Shown one piece after another: positions 52,387-59,980 of a DNA stretch of 64,000 nucleotides. Location of the stretch: the NCBI RefSeq assembly GCF_025994435.1, contig NZ_BAQK01000053.1, positions 11,330 through 75,329 of the forward strand, read 5' to 3'. The number at the start of each line of letters is the position of its first letter. Positions within the stretch are counted from its first letter, which is position 1. Under the pieces are notes generated by a model, which was not told the DNA's origin, did not search any database, and saw only the letters and a program-made list of their open reading frames with translations. Made by a program: the position numbers and the translations under genes. The DNA is from Gluconacetobacter johannae. Lineage in GTDB: Bacteria > Pseudomonadota > Alphaproteobacteria > Acetobacterales > Acetobacteraceae.

Positions 52387-53589
52387 ATGACTTCGCCGCG
52401 GACGTCCTCGGGTTCTCCCACGCTACGTATCCTGGCGGTCGTACTGTTCAATTTGGTCTGCTACGTCGATATCGGCCTGCCGATGGCGGTCGTTCCCGTG
52501 TTCGTCCACCAGACGCTGGGCTACAATACCGTCATCGCCGGCCTGGCGGTGTCGTTGCAATATCTGGCGACGTTCGCCTCACGCGCGACCGCGGGCCGCT
52601 ACGTCGACAGCCGGGGGGCCAAGCCCGCGGTCGTGATCGGCCTTGCCACCTGCACGGCGGCGGGCGTGGCGCTGATGCTGTCGGGGGCGTTTCCCCACCG
52701 GCCGGGCCTGTCGGTCCTGCTGCTGATCGCCAGCCGCATCCTGATGGGCGTGGGCGAAAGCTGGACGGCGACGGGCGCGATCCTGTGGAATATCGGCCGC
52801 GTGGGGGCCGAACGCACGGCGCAGGTCATCTCGTGGAACGGCATCACCTCGTATGGCGGGATCGCCCTGGGCGCCCCGGTGGGCGAGATGCTGTCCCACC
52901 TACCCGCCCCCTTCGGCGGCCTGCTGGGGGTCGGCCTGCTGTCGGCGGTGCTGGCCTTCGGCGGCCTGCTGGGGGCGTCGCGCTACGCCCCCGTGCCGCC
53001 GATGCCCAAGGGCGGGGCGCTGCCGTTCGGCCAGGTCTTCTGGCGGGTATTCCCCCACGGCATCGTGCTGGCGTGCGGATCGGTCGGCTTCGGCGCGATT
53101 TCGGCGTGCCTGTCGCTGTATTTTTCGGCCCGGCACTGGCAGGGGGCGGCGCTGGCCCTGACGGTGTTCGGCGTGGTGTTCGTGCTGGTGCGGCTGCTGT
53201 TTTCGCGCCAGATCGGGCGACAGGGCGGGCTGAAGGTGGCCGTCGTGTCGCTGCTGGTCGAATCGGCGGGCCTGCTGATCCTGTGGCGCAGCACGGGCGT
53301 GCTGTCGGCCGACCTGGGAGCGGCGCTGACGGGGGCCGGATTTTCGCTGGTGTTTCCAGCCCTGGGGGTCGAGGCCGTATCGCGCGTCGGACCACAGAAC
53401 CGGGGCGCCGCGCTGGGGGCGTTCAGCGTGTTCCTCGATATCGGCATCGGCCTGTCCGGACCGATGCTGGGACTGATGATCCAGAGCCTGGGCTACGGCC
53501 CGATGTTTCTGGCGTCGGCCCTGTTTACCGGGGCGGGGGTCGGTGCCACTGTGCTGTTGCGGGGGCGGACCCGGCCCGGCGTCGCTTGA
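52387..53589 (+). CDS. MFS transporter (DHA1-like)
   Basis: The 400-aa product has about twelve membrane helices. Loop 2-3 has TAGRYVDSRGAKPAVVIG (motif A variant), RILMGVGESWTATGAILWNIG matches the YfcJ/YhhS-type sugar-efflux-like subgroup, and loop 8-9 has FSRQIGRQGGLKVAV. The ligand is unknown. ATG 52387 follows GGAG with suitable spacing. Confidence 0.9.
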   Translation: MTSPRTSSGSPTLRILAVVLFNLVCYVDIGLPMAVVPVFVHQTLGYNTVIAGLAVSLQYLATFASRATAGRYVDSRGAKPAVVIGLATCTAAGVALMLSGAFPHRPGLSVLLLIASRILMGVGESWTATGAILWNIGRVGAERTAQVISWNGITSYGGIALGAPVGEMLSHLPAPFGGLLGVGLLSAVLAFGGLLGASRYAPVPPMPKGGALPFGQVFWRVFPHGIVLACGSVGFGAISACLSLYFSARHWQGAALALTVFGVVFVLVRLLFSRQIGRQGGLKVAVVSLLVESAGLLILWRSTGVLSADLGAALTGAGFSLVFPALGVEAVSRVGPQNRGAALGAFSVFLDIGIGLSGPMLGLMIQSLGYGPMFLASALFTGAGVGATVLLRGRTRPGVA

Positions 53590-53711
53590 GGCGCGCGCCA
53601 GCCCGGGACGCCGCGCGAAGGGTGCGGCCGGACCGCCTGCCTGCTCCGCGCCAGCCGTCCGGATCGTTTCCGCCGCCCGCCCCGAAATCTCGCTCAGGAG
53701 GATGAGGATTC

Positions 53712-54293
53712 ATGTCCGTTGCCGCCGTCGCCGTATTCTGTGGATCCCGTTTCGGAACCCGCCCCGCCTTCCTGGCCGCGGCGCGCGAAATGGGGACCGG
53801 CCTGGGCGAGGCCGGGATGCGCCTGGTCTATGGCGGGGGCGATGTCGGGCTGATGGGCGCGGTGGCGGACGCCACGCTGTTGGCCGGCGGCCAGGTTTCG
53901 GGCGTGATCCCGACCTTCCTGCAATCGCGCGAGGTGATGCATGCGGGGGTGGACGACCTGACGGTCACCGATTCGATGCACAGCCGCAAGCAATTGATGT
54001 TCGCGCGGGCCGACGCCTTCGTCGTGCTGCCCGGCGGCCTGGGCACCTTCGACGAGACGATGGAAATCGTGACCTGGCGGCAGCTGAAGCTGCATGACAA
54101 GCCGATCTTCATCGTCAACGTCGCGGGATGGGCCGATGCGATGCTGGCGATGCTGGACGCGGCCGTCCACGACGGCTTCGCCGAAACGTCGGCGCTGGCG
54201 CTGTTCGAGGTCGTGCCCGATGTCGCCACGGTGATGGCGCGCCTGACCGCGACGCCCCGCCAGCCGACGACCGAGGACGTCAGTCGCCTGTGA
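53712..54293 (+). CDS. LOG-family protein (cytokinin nucleoside 5'-monophosphate phosphoribohydrolase-like)
   Basis: The 193-aa Rossmann-like protein has VAVFCGSRFGTRPAF, RLVYGGGDVGLMGAVADA, SMHSRKQLMFARADAF and the family signature PGGLGTFDETMEIVTW. LOG enzymes release free cytokinin base from nucleotide precursors; many bacterial homologues have broader nucleotide hydrolase roles. AGGAGG precedes the ATG. It ends 85 bp before tRNA-Pro. Confidence 0.94.
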   Translation: MSVAAVAVFCGSRFGTRPAFLAAAREMGTGLGEAGMRLVYGGGDVGLMGAVADATLLAGGQVSGVIPTFLQSREVMHAGVDDLTVTDSMHSRKQLMFARADAFVVLPGGLGTFDETMEIVTWRQLKLHDKPIFIVNVAGWADAMLAMLDAAVHDGFAETSALALFEVVPDVATVMARLTATPRQPTTEDVSRL

Positions 54294-54378
54294 ATCGGCG
54301 GTCGGCGGTGTGATCCGGCGAAAAGAGAGCGGGGGGCCTTGCGGAGAGCCGGGATGGGTTGTATAGCCCCCTCAAGTT

Positions 54379-54455
54379 CGGAGTGTAGCTCAGCCTGGTA
54401 GAGCACTGTGTTCGGGACGCAGGGGCCGGAGGTTCGAATCCTCTCACTCCGACCA
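54379..54455 (+). tRNA. tRNA-Pro (anticodon CGG)
   Basis: The 77-nt cloverleaf has acceptor CGGAGTG/CACTCCG, D-stem GCTC/GAGC, anticodon stem CTGTG/CGCAG with loop TTCGGGA (anticodon CGG, reads CCG), T-arm GGAGG-TTCGAAT-CCTCT, discriminator A and encoded CCA at 54453-54455. Confidence 0.97.
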
Positions 54456-54478
54456 GATTTTTCAAGACGTTATACACA

Positions 54479-54522
54479 AAAGCCGCACTGGTTCAGTTAT
54501 ATAACTGAACCAGTGCGGCTTT
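54479..54522. terminator. Perfect 44-bp palindrome downstream of tRNA-Pro
   Basis: Two 22-nt arms meet without spacer at TTAT|ATAA (54497-54504); the ends read AAAGCCGCAC and GTGCGGCTTT. In RNA this makes a very long stem starting 23 nt after the tRNA CCA, with only UUU afterwards. It probably ends tRNA transcription but is longer and more AT-rich in the centre than needed for a terminator, so an origin in a mobile element boundary is also possible. Confidence 0.7.
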
Positions 54523-54727
54523 CGGCTTGATGACCCCGCCATCCGTGCCCGGATGCGACGCCATCCCGTTGCCGGGTGTCCTGCCGCCAGCGCTGATCCA
54601 CCGACGCAGTTCGGTCCGAAGCCCGGCGCTGGCCTTGAAGCCATCCCTGTGGGCGCATAGGCTTCAAACCGGAATATCCCCGACATCCGGTGCGGTTCAT
54701 CCCGAACCGCAGACAAGGTGCATTGCC

Positions 54728-56317
54728 GTGACGTCACCCCAGAACGAGGACGTGCAGGACTCGATCGTCGTCTTTCCAGGACATGATCTGCCGCACCCTC
54801 CCACCGCTGAAAAACTGACCGAGGCGTGTGCGCTTTTCTGTGGCGAAGGGAAAATCATCGAGGCGGTTCGCCTGGTTCTTACGGTCGCGTCTTCTCATCC
54901 GGATAATGTCGCTCTCCTCAAGGCCGGCGCGACCGTGATCTGGACTCACACGGGCAGATACGACATCGTGGCGACCTTGCTGCAACAGGCCGTCACCCTT
55001 GAGCCGCATGATATGCAGGCGCAACAATTTCTGGCCGATGCGCTGGTGACGCAAGGCGACCTTGCTGGCGGATGCGCGGTTTTTTCCAGGATCATGGATC
55101 TGTGGCCCCAGCAGCGCGGCGATACGACCCTGCAAATTTCCAAAACACTCCTTGCCGCCGGATATCCGCTGGAGGCGCTCAAGATTCTTGCCTCGTGGCT
55201 TGAGACGGGTGAGCTGACGGCAGGTCTTCTGAACAATATCGCGGTGGCGTTTCTGTACCTCAATCGTTCGACTGAGGCGCTGTCCTGGGCCGAAAAAGCC
55301 GTGGCGGCAGAGCCCAAACATCCAGGCCTGTCCTTTACTTACGCGATCGTGCTGCTCAAGGCCGGCCACCATCGGGAAGGCTGGGAACGCTACGCCCTGC
55401 GGGAACCTGCCACCGACGACATGGCCCGTCGTTTCACAATGTTGCCGCGCCTGCGTCACGGTGACGATGTAGCCGGCAGGAAGATCATCCTTTATCAGGA
55501 GCAGGGGCTGGGGGATACGTTGCAATTCATCCGCTTCGTTCCCTTTCTTCTTGCACGAGGGGCGGATGTCACTATCGCGGTTCCGTCAAGTCTTGCCCGT
55601 CTCATGGCGATGTCTTTCCCGTCGGCATCTGTAAGATCGTTGCAGGACTGCGGCACGGCGGAGGGGTACGAGTACGCGGTACCCATTCCGGACCTGCCGT
55701 TTATCGCGGGTGTCGCGTCTGAAAGCGACATTCCCGCGCAGATTCCCTATTTGCGGGCTGATGTCGGCGACATTGCGCGCTTTGCCGCCCGGCTTCCGCC
55801 CCGCCGTCCCCGGATTGGCATCGTATGGGCGGGGGAACGACGCGCGCAGTACGAAAACGTGACGACCGACAGGCGCCGGTCCGTTACGCTGGCCGAGATG
55901 GGCGCGGCCTTCACCCCCATCGAGGCCAGCCTGGTCAGTCTTCAGTTCGGTTCCCTGCGGCAGCAAATTACAGACTGGCACGGGCAGCCTCTGTTCGACC
56001 CGATGGGCGACGTCCATGACATGGCGGATACGGCAGCCATTATGGAAAATCTGGATCTGATTATCTCGGTCGATACCTCCCCCGCGCATATCGCCGGCGG
56101 GCTGGGGCGTCCGGTGTGGCTTATCAGCCGGCGCGATGCCTGCTGGCGCTGGGGCGACGAGGGGGAGGCGACGCCGTGGTATCCGACCATGCGTCTTTTC
56201 CGTTCGCGGGAAAGAACATGCGCTTCCGTTCTGCCGGAGGTCGGAGCCGCACTGCGTCACTGGGTCGAGGCATGGCACACGGCACATGACTCAGGGGCAA
56301 CGACGCGGGCCACATAG
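54728..56317 (+). CDS. TPR protein with GT9-like glycosyltransferase C-domain
   Basis: 529 aa. The N-terminal half has tetratricopeptide-type helical repeats (LLKAGATVIWTHTGRYD, LTAGLLNNIAVAFLYLNRS, LSFTYAIVLLKAGHHREGW). The C-terminal half matches the heptosyltransferase/GT9-like fold common in TPR glycosyltransferases: IILYQEQGLGDTLQFIRF, GIVWAGERRAQ, and DLIISVDTSPAHIAGGLGRPVW. Such proteins glycosylate proteins or polysaccharides, but the acceptor is unknown. The GTG start at 54728 has AAGGTG upstream. Less GC-extreme codon use than the flanking core genes and the adjacent tRNA suggest an acquired segment. Confidence 0.78.
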   Translation: MTSPQNEDVQDSIVVFPGHDLPHPPTAEKLTEACALFCGEGKIIEAVRLVLTVASSHPDNVALLKAGATVIWTHTGRYDIVATLLQQAVTLEPHDMQAQQFLADALVTQGDLAGGCAVFSRIMDLWPQQRGDTTLQISKTLLAAGYPLEALKILASWLETGELTAGLLNNIAVAFLYLNRSTEALSWAEKAVAAEPKHPGLSFTYAIVLLKAGHHREGWERYALREPATDDMARRFTMLPRLRHGDDVAGRKIILYQEQGLGDTLQFIRFVPFLLARGADVTIAVPSSLARLMAMSFPSASVRSLQDCGTAEGYEYAVPIPDLPFIAGVASESDIPAQIPYLRADVGDIARFAARLPPRRPRIGIVWAGERRAQYENVTTDRRRSVTLAEMGAAFTPIEASLVSLQFGSLRQQITDWHGQPLFDPMGDVHDMADTAAIMENLDLIISVDTSPAHIAGGLGRPVWLISRRDACWRWGDEGEATPWYPTMRLFRSRERTCASVLPEVGAALRHWVEAWHTAHDSGATTRAT

Positions 56318-56397
56318 GCCCGTTGATCCATGACCGGGGTTCGGGACACGGCCATTTTCGGAACGGGGTTTTAAGAAAATCTCAACAGTGGGTGACC

Positions 56398-57585
56398 ATG
56401 CTGCCGTTGTGCGGCGCGGCGGGCGGCGCGCCGATCCAGCCGATGGTCCACGACACGATCATGTTCCCTGCCTTCCTGCGACACAGCCACCGGGCGGAGC
56501 GATCCGGCCCCGACCTGATCGGGATCGCCGATGTCGCGGACTCCGTCACCTGTCTGGAAATCTGTCCCGTCCAACGCGCCCGGTTCGCAGGCGGCGACGC
56601 CATGCGGGACCGCGCGACGAATCCGTTTTCGACATGGTCCAGCATGCCGGTCGCGGTGACGCTCCATCATCTGCGCGACGTGGTCTACGATGTCGACCAC
56701 CGGGTGCTGCTCAAGGATGGCTGCCTGATTGCCGAGACCTGCTACCTGCAGCCGGCGGAGGCGCTGGCCCGGATCGCCGTCCATCCGGCGCGGCTGGGCC
56801 GGCTGGCGGGGCCGGGGGTGGCGATTCCGTGCAGCGACCACTGGCCGGGCAATTACTATCACTGGATGACGCACACCCTGCCGGTCATCGCGGCCGTGTC
56901 CGACCTGCTGTGGTCCGACCTGCCGACGTCCGGCCTGCCGCACGGGGGGCCGGCGCGGTTGCTGCTGCCGCCGCTGCTGCCGTGGCAACGCCGGACGCTG
57001 GACCTGCTGCGGCCCGGACGCTGCGGGATCGAACCGATCGTCCCGGGCGCGCAATATCGGGTCGACCGGGTCGCCTATTGCAATATCGTGGCCGGGGCGG
57101 CCGATTTCGCGATGTCGCGGCTGTGCGGGTCGGTCTTCCAGCGCATGGCGGCGGCCGTTCCCGCCACGCGCCGGCCGGGGGTGCGCCTGTACGTGAATCG
57201 CGGCGGAACCGGCAATCGCGCCATCCCGAACGAGGGCGCGCTGGCCGCGCGACTGCACGACATGGGCTTCCTGGCGGTACGGCCCGAAACCCTGACGCCG
57301 GAAGCACAGATCGACCTGTTCCGGGCGGCGTCAATGGTGGTGGGGCCGCTGGGCGCCGGCATGACCAATATCGGCTTCTGCCGGCCCGGAACCGTGGTGT
57401 ACGACCTGGTCCCGGACCATCACGCCAATCCCTGCTTCCTGGCCATGGCCATGCACGGAAACCTGGCCTATTGGGCGGACCGCTTCCCCACCGGGGCGGA
57501 CAGGCAGGACCATGTCGCCAACTGGGCGCACGGGATTGACGTCGGGCAGGTGGCGCGACGGGTCGCCGAATTGATGCCGGCCTGA
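56398..57585 (+). CDS. GT61-like (DUF563) glycosyltransferase
   Basis: The 395-aa protein has the DUF563 core: SDHWPGNYYHWMTHTLPVI (His/Trp/Asn motif), RLYVNRGGTGNRAIPNEGAL, FRAASMVVGPLGAGMTNIGF and PGTVVYDLVPDHHANPCF. The family transfers pentoses or hexosamines in polysaccharide assembly. It follows the TPR/GT9-like gene after 80 bp on the same strand, so the two may act in one glycan pathway (inference). ATG 56398 is used; an in-frame GTG lies two codons upstream. Confidence 0.83.
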   Translation: MLPLCGAAGGAPIQPMVHDTIMFPAFLRHSHRAERSGPDLIGIADVADSVTCLEICPVQRARFAGGDAMRDRATNPFSTWSSMPVAVTLHHLRDVVYDVDHRVLLKDGCLIAETCYLQPAEALARIAVHPARLGRLAGPGVAIPCSDHWPGNYYHWMTHTLPVIAAVSDLLWSDLPTSGLPHGGPARLLLPPLLPWQRRTLDLLRPGRCGIEPIVPGAQYRVDRVAYCNIVAGAADFAMSRLCGSVFQRMAAAVPATRRPGVRLYVNRGGTGNRAIPNEGALAARLHDMGFLAVRPETLTPEAQIDLFRAASMVVGPLGAGMTNIGFCRPGTVVYDLVPDHHANPCFLAMAMHGNLAYWADRFPTGADRQDHVANWAHGIDVGQVARRVAELMPA

Positions 57586-57650
57586 ATGGACCCTTCGGCG
57601 GCCCGCTTCGAGGCGGTGTCCCATAGGTACCAAAGCTATATGGGAAAAGG

Positions 57651-57793
57651 CAGGTCGGGCGCTGCCCGAACCCGGCAAGGGCCTCGGCCCTTGCATCCCA
57701 TTCGTTTCATGAAGTCCTGGGTTTCCAAAGGGCTTGGCCCCTTTGGTGGGTCAAGGGCCGAGGCCCTTGCGGGTTCGGGCAGCGCCCGGCCTG
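57651..57793. repeat. Intergenic palindrome, family member 9 (long inverted pair)
   Basis: Two copies of the TCGGGC-GCCCGA plus CAAGGGCC-GGCCCTTG module face each other (57651-57693 and 57752-57793), forming near-perfect 42-nt outer arms. Between them are the conserved tail with GTTTCATGAAGTCCTGGG and a stem CCAAAGGG-CCCTTTGG (57725-57746). It lies between convergent GT61-like and symporter genes and is the most complete member. Confidence 0.85.
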
Positions 57794-57830
57794 TCTGCCG
57801 GTGCGCCGTCCCGACACTCGGCCAGACGTT

Positions 57831-59300
57831 TCAGGCGACGGTGGTTTCCGTGCGGCGGCCGGGGACCAGAACGGTGGCGACGGCCACCACGCCGATATTG
57901 ACCACCAACGCCAGCAGACCGGTCGAAACCGCCTGGTGCAGGCCGCCCAGGGCCAGGACATGGGTGGGTTTCAACCCGTCCTGGAAGCACAGGTACGTCC
58001 CGAACACCGTCCCGATCACCCAGCCCAGCAGCATCGCGCCGGCCGAGAAACGGATCCGCGTCAGGCCCAGCACCAGCGCCGGGAAGGTCTGCAGGATCCA
58101 CAACCCGCCCAGCAATTGCAGGTCGATGGCGAACTGGGCATTCAGGAACAGCACGCAGGCCAGCGCGCCCAGCTTGACGCCGAAGGCGACGATCCGGGCG
58201 GCCCCGACGTCCTGCCCCCGCCCGGTGAGGATGTTGCGGGTCACCAGGTTCGCAGCGCCGATGGCCATGACCGCGGCGGGCACCAGCGCGCCGACGGCGA
58301 CGGCGGCGAAACAGAAGCCGCTGAACCAGGAAGGGAAGATGGCCAGGAACAGCAGCGGCACGACCGACGAGGAATGGGTCGTCACGATTCCCGCGGCATG
58401 CGCCATCAGGCCCAGCATCGCGATCAGGCCCAGCAGCAGCGTATAGGCCGGCAGCATGACCGCGTTCTTGCGGATCGTATCGGCCGAGCGTGCGGCCAGC
58501 ACGCCGGTCAGCGTGTGCGGATACAGGAATGCCGCCAGCGCCGACGACAGCGCCAATGTCGCGTAGGGCACGGCCTGCCCGGCCATCAGCGCGTGGTTGC
58601 CCTGGGGTTTGGGCAGGTGCTGCGCGGCGGTGGCGAACATCGCGGCATATCCGCCCAGATGCACCGGAATGACGATCACGGCGGCCAGCACCGCGATATA
58701 GATCATGATGTCCTTGATGAACGCCGTCAGCGCCGGGGCGTGCAGCCCGCCCAGCCACGTATAGGCGGCCAGCGACACGAAGGCGACGATCAGCGGGATT
58801 TCGCCCGGCAGGCCCAGCGCCGCGATCACGGTGCGGATGCCGATCAGCTGCAGGGCGATATAGGGCATGACCGCGACCAGGCCGCTGCAGGCGATCGCCA
58901 GTTCCAGCGGGCGGCTGCCGAAGCGCGCGCGCACGATGTCCGCCGCCGTGGCATGCCGGCCGGCATGCGCGATCCGCCACAGGATGGGCATGACCAGGAA
59001 CACGAACGGATAGACGATGATCGTATAAGGCAGCGCGAAGAAACCGAACGCCCCGGTGGCGTAGACCAGCGCGGGCACCGCGATCACGGTATAGGCGGTA
59101 TAGAAATCGCCGCCGACCAGGAACCATGTGACCCAGGTGCCGAATTGCCGGCCGCCCAGGCCCCAGTCCTCGGACTTGTCGGCGCCGTGCGCGGGCCGGT
59201 GGGCACGCCACCAGCTGACGGTGCTGCCCAGAAGGATCGTGGCGGCGAAGAACAGGATGAAGACGATCAGGGCCACGGGGCCGGGCGCCTGGGCGGTCAT
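57831..59300 (-). CDS. Sodium:solute symporter (SSS family, monocarboxylate-type)
   Basis: The 489 aa contain about thirteen membrane helices and the SSS features: DWGLGGRQFGTWVTWFLVGGDFYTAYT at the N-terminus, VMPILWRIAHAGRHATAADIVRARFG, and YPHTLTGVLAARSADTIRKN in the middle. The closest match I recall is the MctP-like organic-acid symporter group, which commonly pairs with a small DUF3311 protein, as here (4-nt overlap). Substrate inferred only. Confidence 0.88.
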   Translation of the reverse strand: MTAQAPGPVALIVFILFFAATILLGSTVSWWRAHRPAHGADKSEDWGLGGRQFGTWVTWFLVGGDFYTAYTVIAVPALVYATGAFGFFALPYTIIVYPFVFLVMPILWRIAHAGRHATAADIVRARFGSRPLELAIACSGLVAVMPYIALQLIGIRTVIAALGLPGEIPLIVAFVSLAAYTWLGGLHAPALTAFIKDIMIYIAVLAAVIVIPVHLGGYAAMFATAAQHLPKPQGNHALMAGQAVPYATLALSSALAAFLYPHTLTGVLAARSADTIRKNAVMLPAYTLLLGLIAMLGLMAHAAGIVTTHSSSVVPLLFLAIFPSWFSGFCFAAVAVGALVPAAVMAIGAANLVTRNILTGRGQDVGAARIVAFGVKLGALACVLFLNAQFAIDLQLLGGLWILQTFPALVLGLTRIRFSAGAMLLGWVIGTVFGTYLCFQDGLKPTHVLALGGLHQAVSTGLLALVVNIGVVAVATVLVPGRRTETTVA

Positions 59301-59476
59301 GAACGCGCGCCCTTCTTCCAGACCAGCAGGACCAGCAGCGACGTCAGCGGCACCCAGGCCAGCTGGTACCAGTAGAAGAATGGAAACCCCAGGAACGAGG
59401 GTTCGATCCGGTCATAGAATGGAAGCCATAACAGCCCCAGGAACGGCAGCAGCAACGCCAGACGGAGCATTTTCAT
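59297..59476 (-). CDS. DUF3311 small membrane protein
   Basis: The 59-aa protein has two membrane helices (LLLPFLGLLWLPFYDRIEP and GFPFFYWYQLAWVPLTSLL with the family FPFFYWYQ core). It is the usual companion of SSS symporters of this type, translated just upstream and overlapping by ATGA. It may assist assembly or transport; no function is proven. ATG 59476 is preceded by AAGG. Confidence 0.85.
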   Translation of the reverse strand: MKMLRLALLLPFLGLLWLPFYDRIEPSFLGFPFFYWYQLAWVPLTSLLVLLVWKKGARS

Positions 59477-59980
59477 CCCGATGCGCCTTTTTTCTTGTTG
59501 ATTAGGGCAGACGTCGCCCATTCGCGTGGGCCTGTCAACCGGACAGGCGCGGGCGTCGTTGCGCCCGGATTGCCGGATTTCCCATGCCCCGGCAGGAAAA
59601 ATCGGCGGCGTGGGCGGGAAGCAGCCCCCTGCCGCGCGGGGCATCGCGTCGGCATCGAAAGAACAGGCGTCCGGAAAGATCGTTCACAATAATGACGGCC
59701 GAAGATGCCCGCCCCGTACGCCCCATCCTGGCGCACGCCGGCCATGCTTGCCACGCAGTCCACATCGGCGCCGGCCGCCGCACCCCGCCCGTACGGCCGC
59801 GCAAGCCCAAAAACAGGTCAGGACCAGACAGGTTCCGTCATAATAAAAAGATCGAAATCCGCGATCTGAACAGCTAAGAAGGCAGGGCGGCGCCCGAACA
59901 AGCAAGATCAAGAAAAGTTCGGGCCAGAGGAATGCCTACGTTTCACGCAGAAAGAATACGGGGCGCAAGGAGATACCGAG
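59477..59980. promoter_or_regulatory. Divergent promoter region before ppdK
   Basis: This 504-bp gap separates the DUF3311 gene from ppdK. The part nearest ppdK (59815-59980) is AT-rich for this genome and carries a small hairpin AGATCG/CGATCT (59849-59867); a good AAGGAG stands 8 nt before the ppdK ATG. An ATG-led frame of 61 codons at 59691 has Arg/Pro-rich composition and no recognisable feature, so I do not call it. Confidence 0.45.

Noticed and set aside
54456..57600. Integrase or att duplication expected if the tRNA-Pro neighbourhood is an island
   Set aside because: No integrase gene and no second copy of the tRNA 3' end are visible in the window, so no mobile element is called.
59691..59877. 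Possible 61-codon gene in the ppdK upstream region
   Set aside because: No ribosome site of note, Arg/Pro/His-rich composition and no family resemblance; evidence is too thin.
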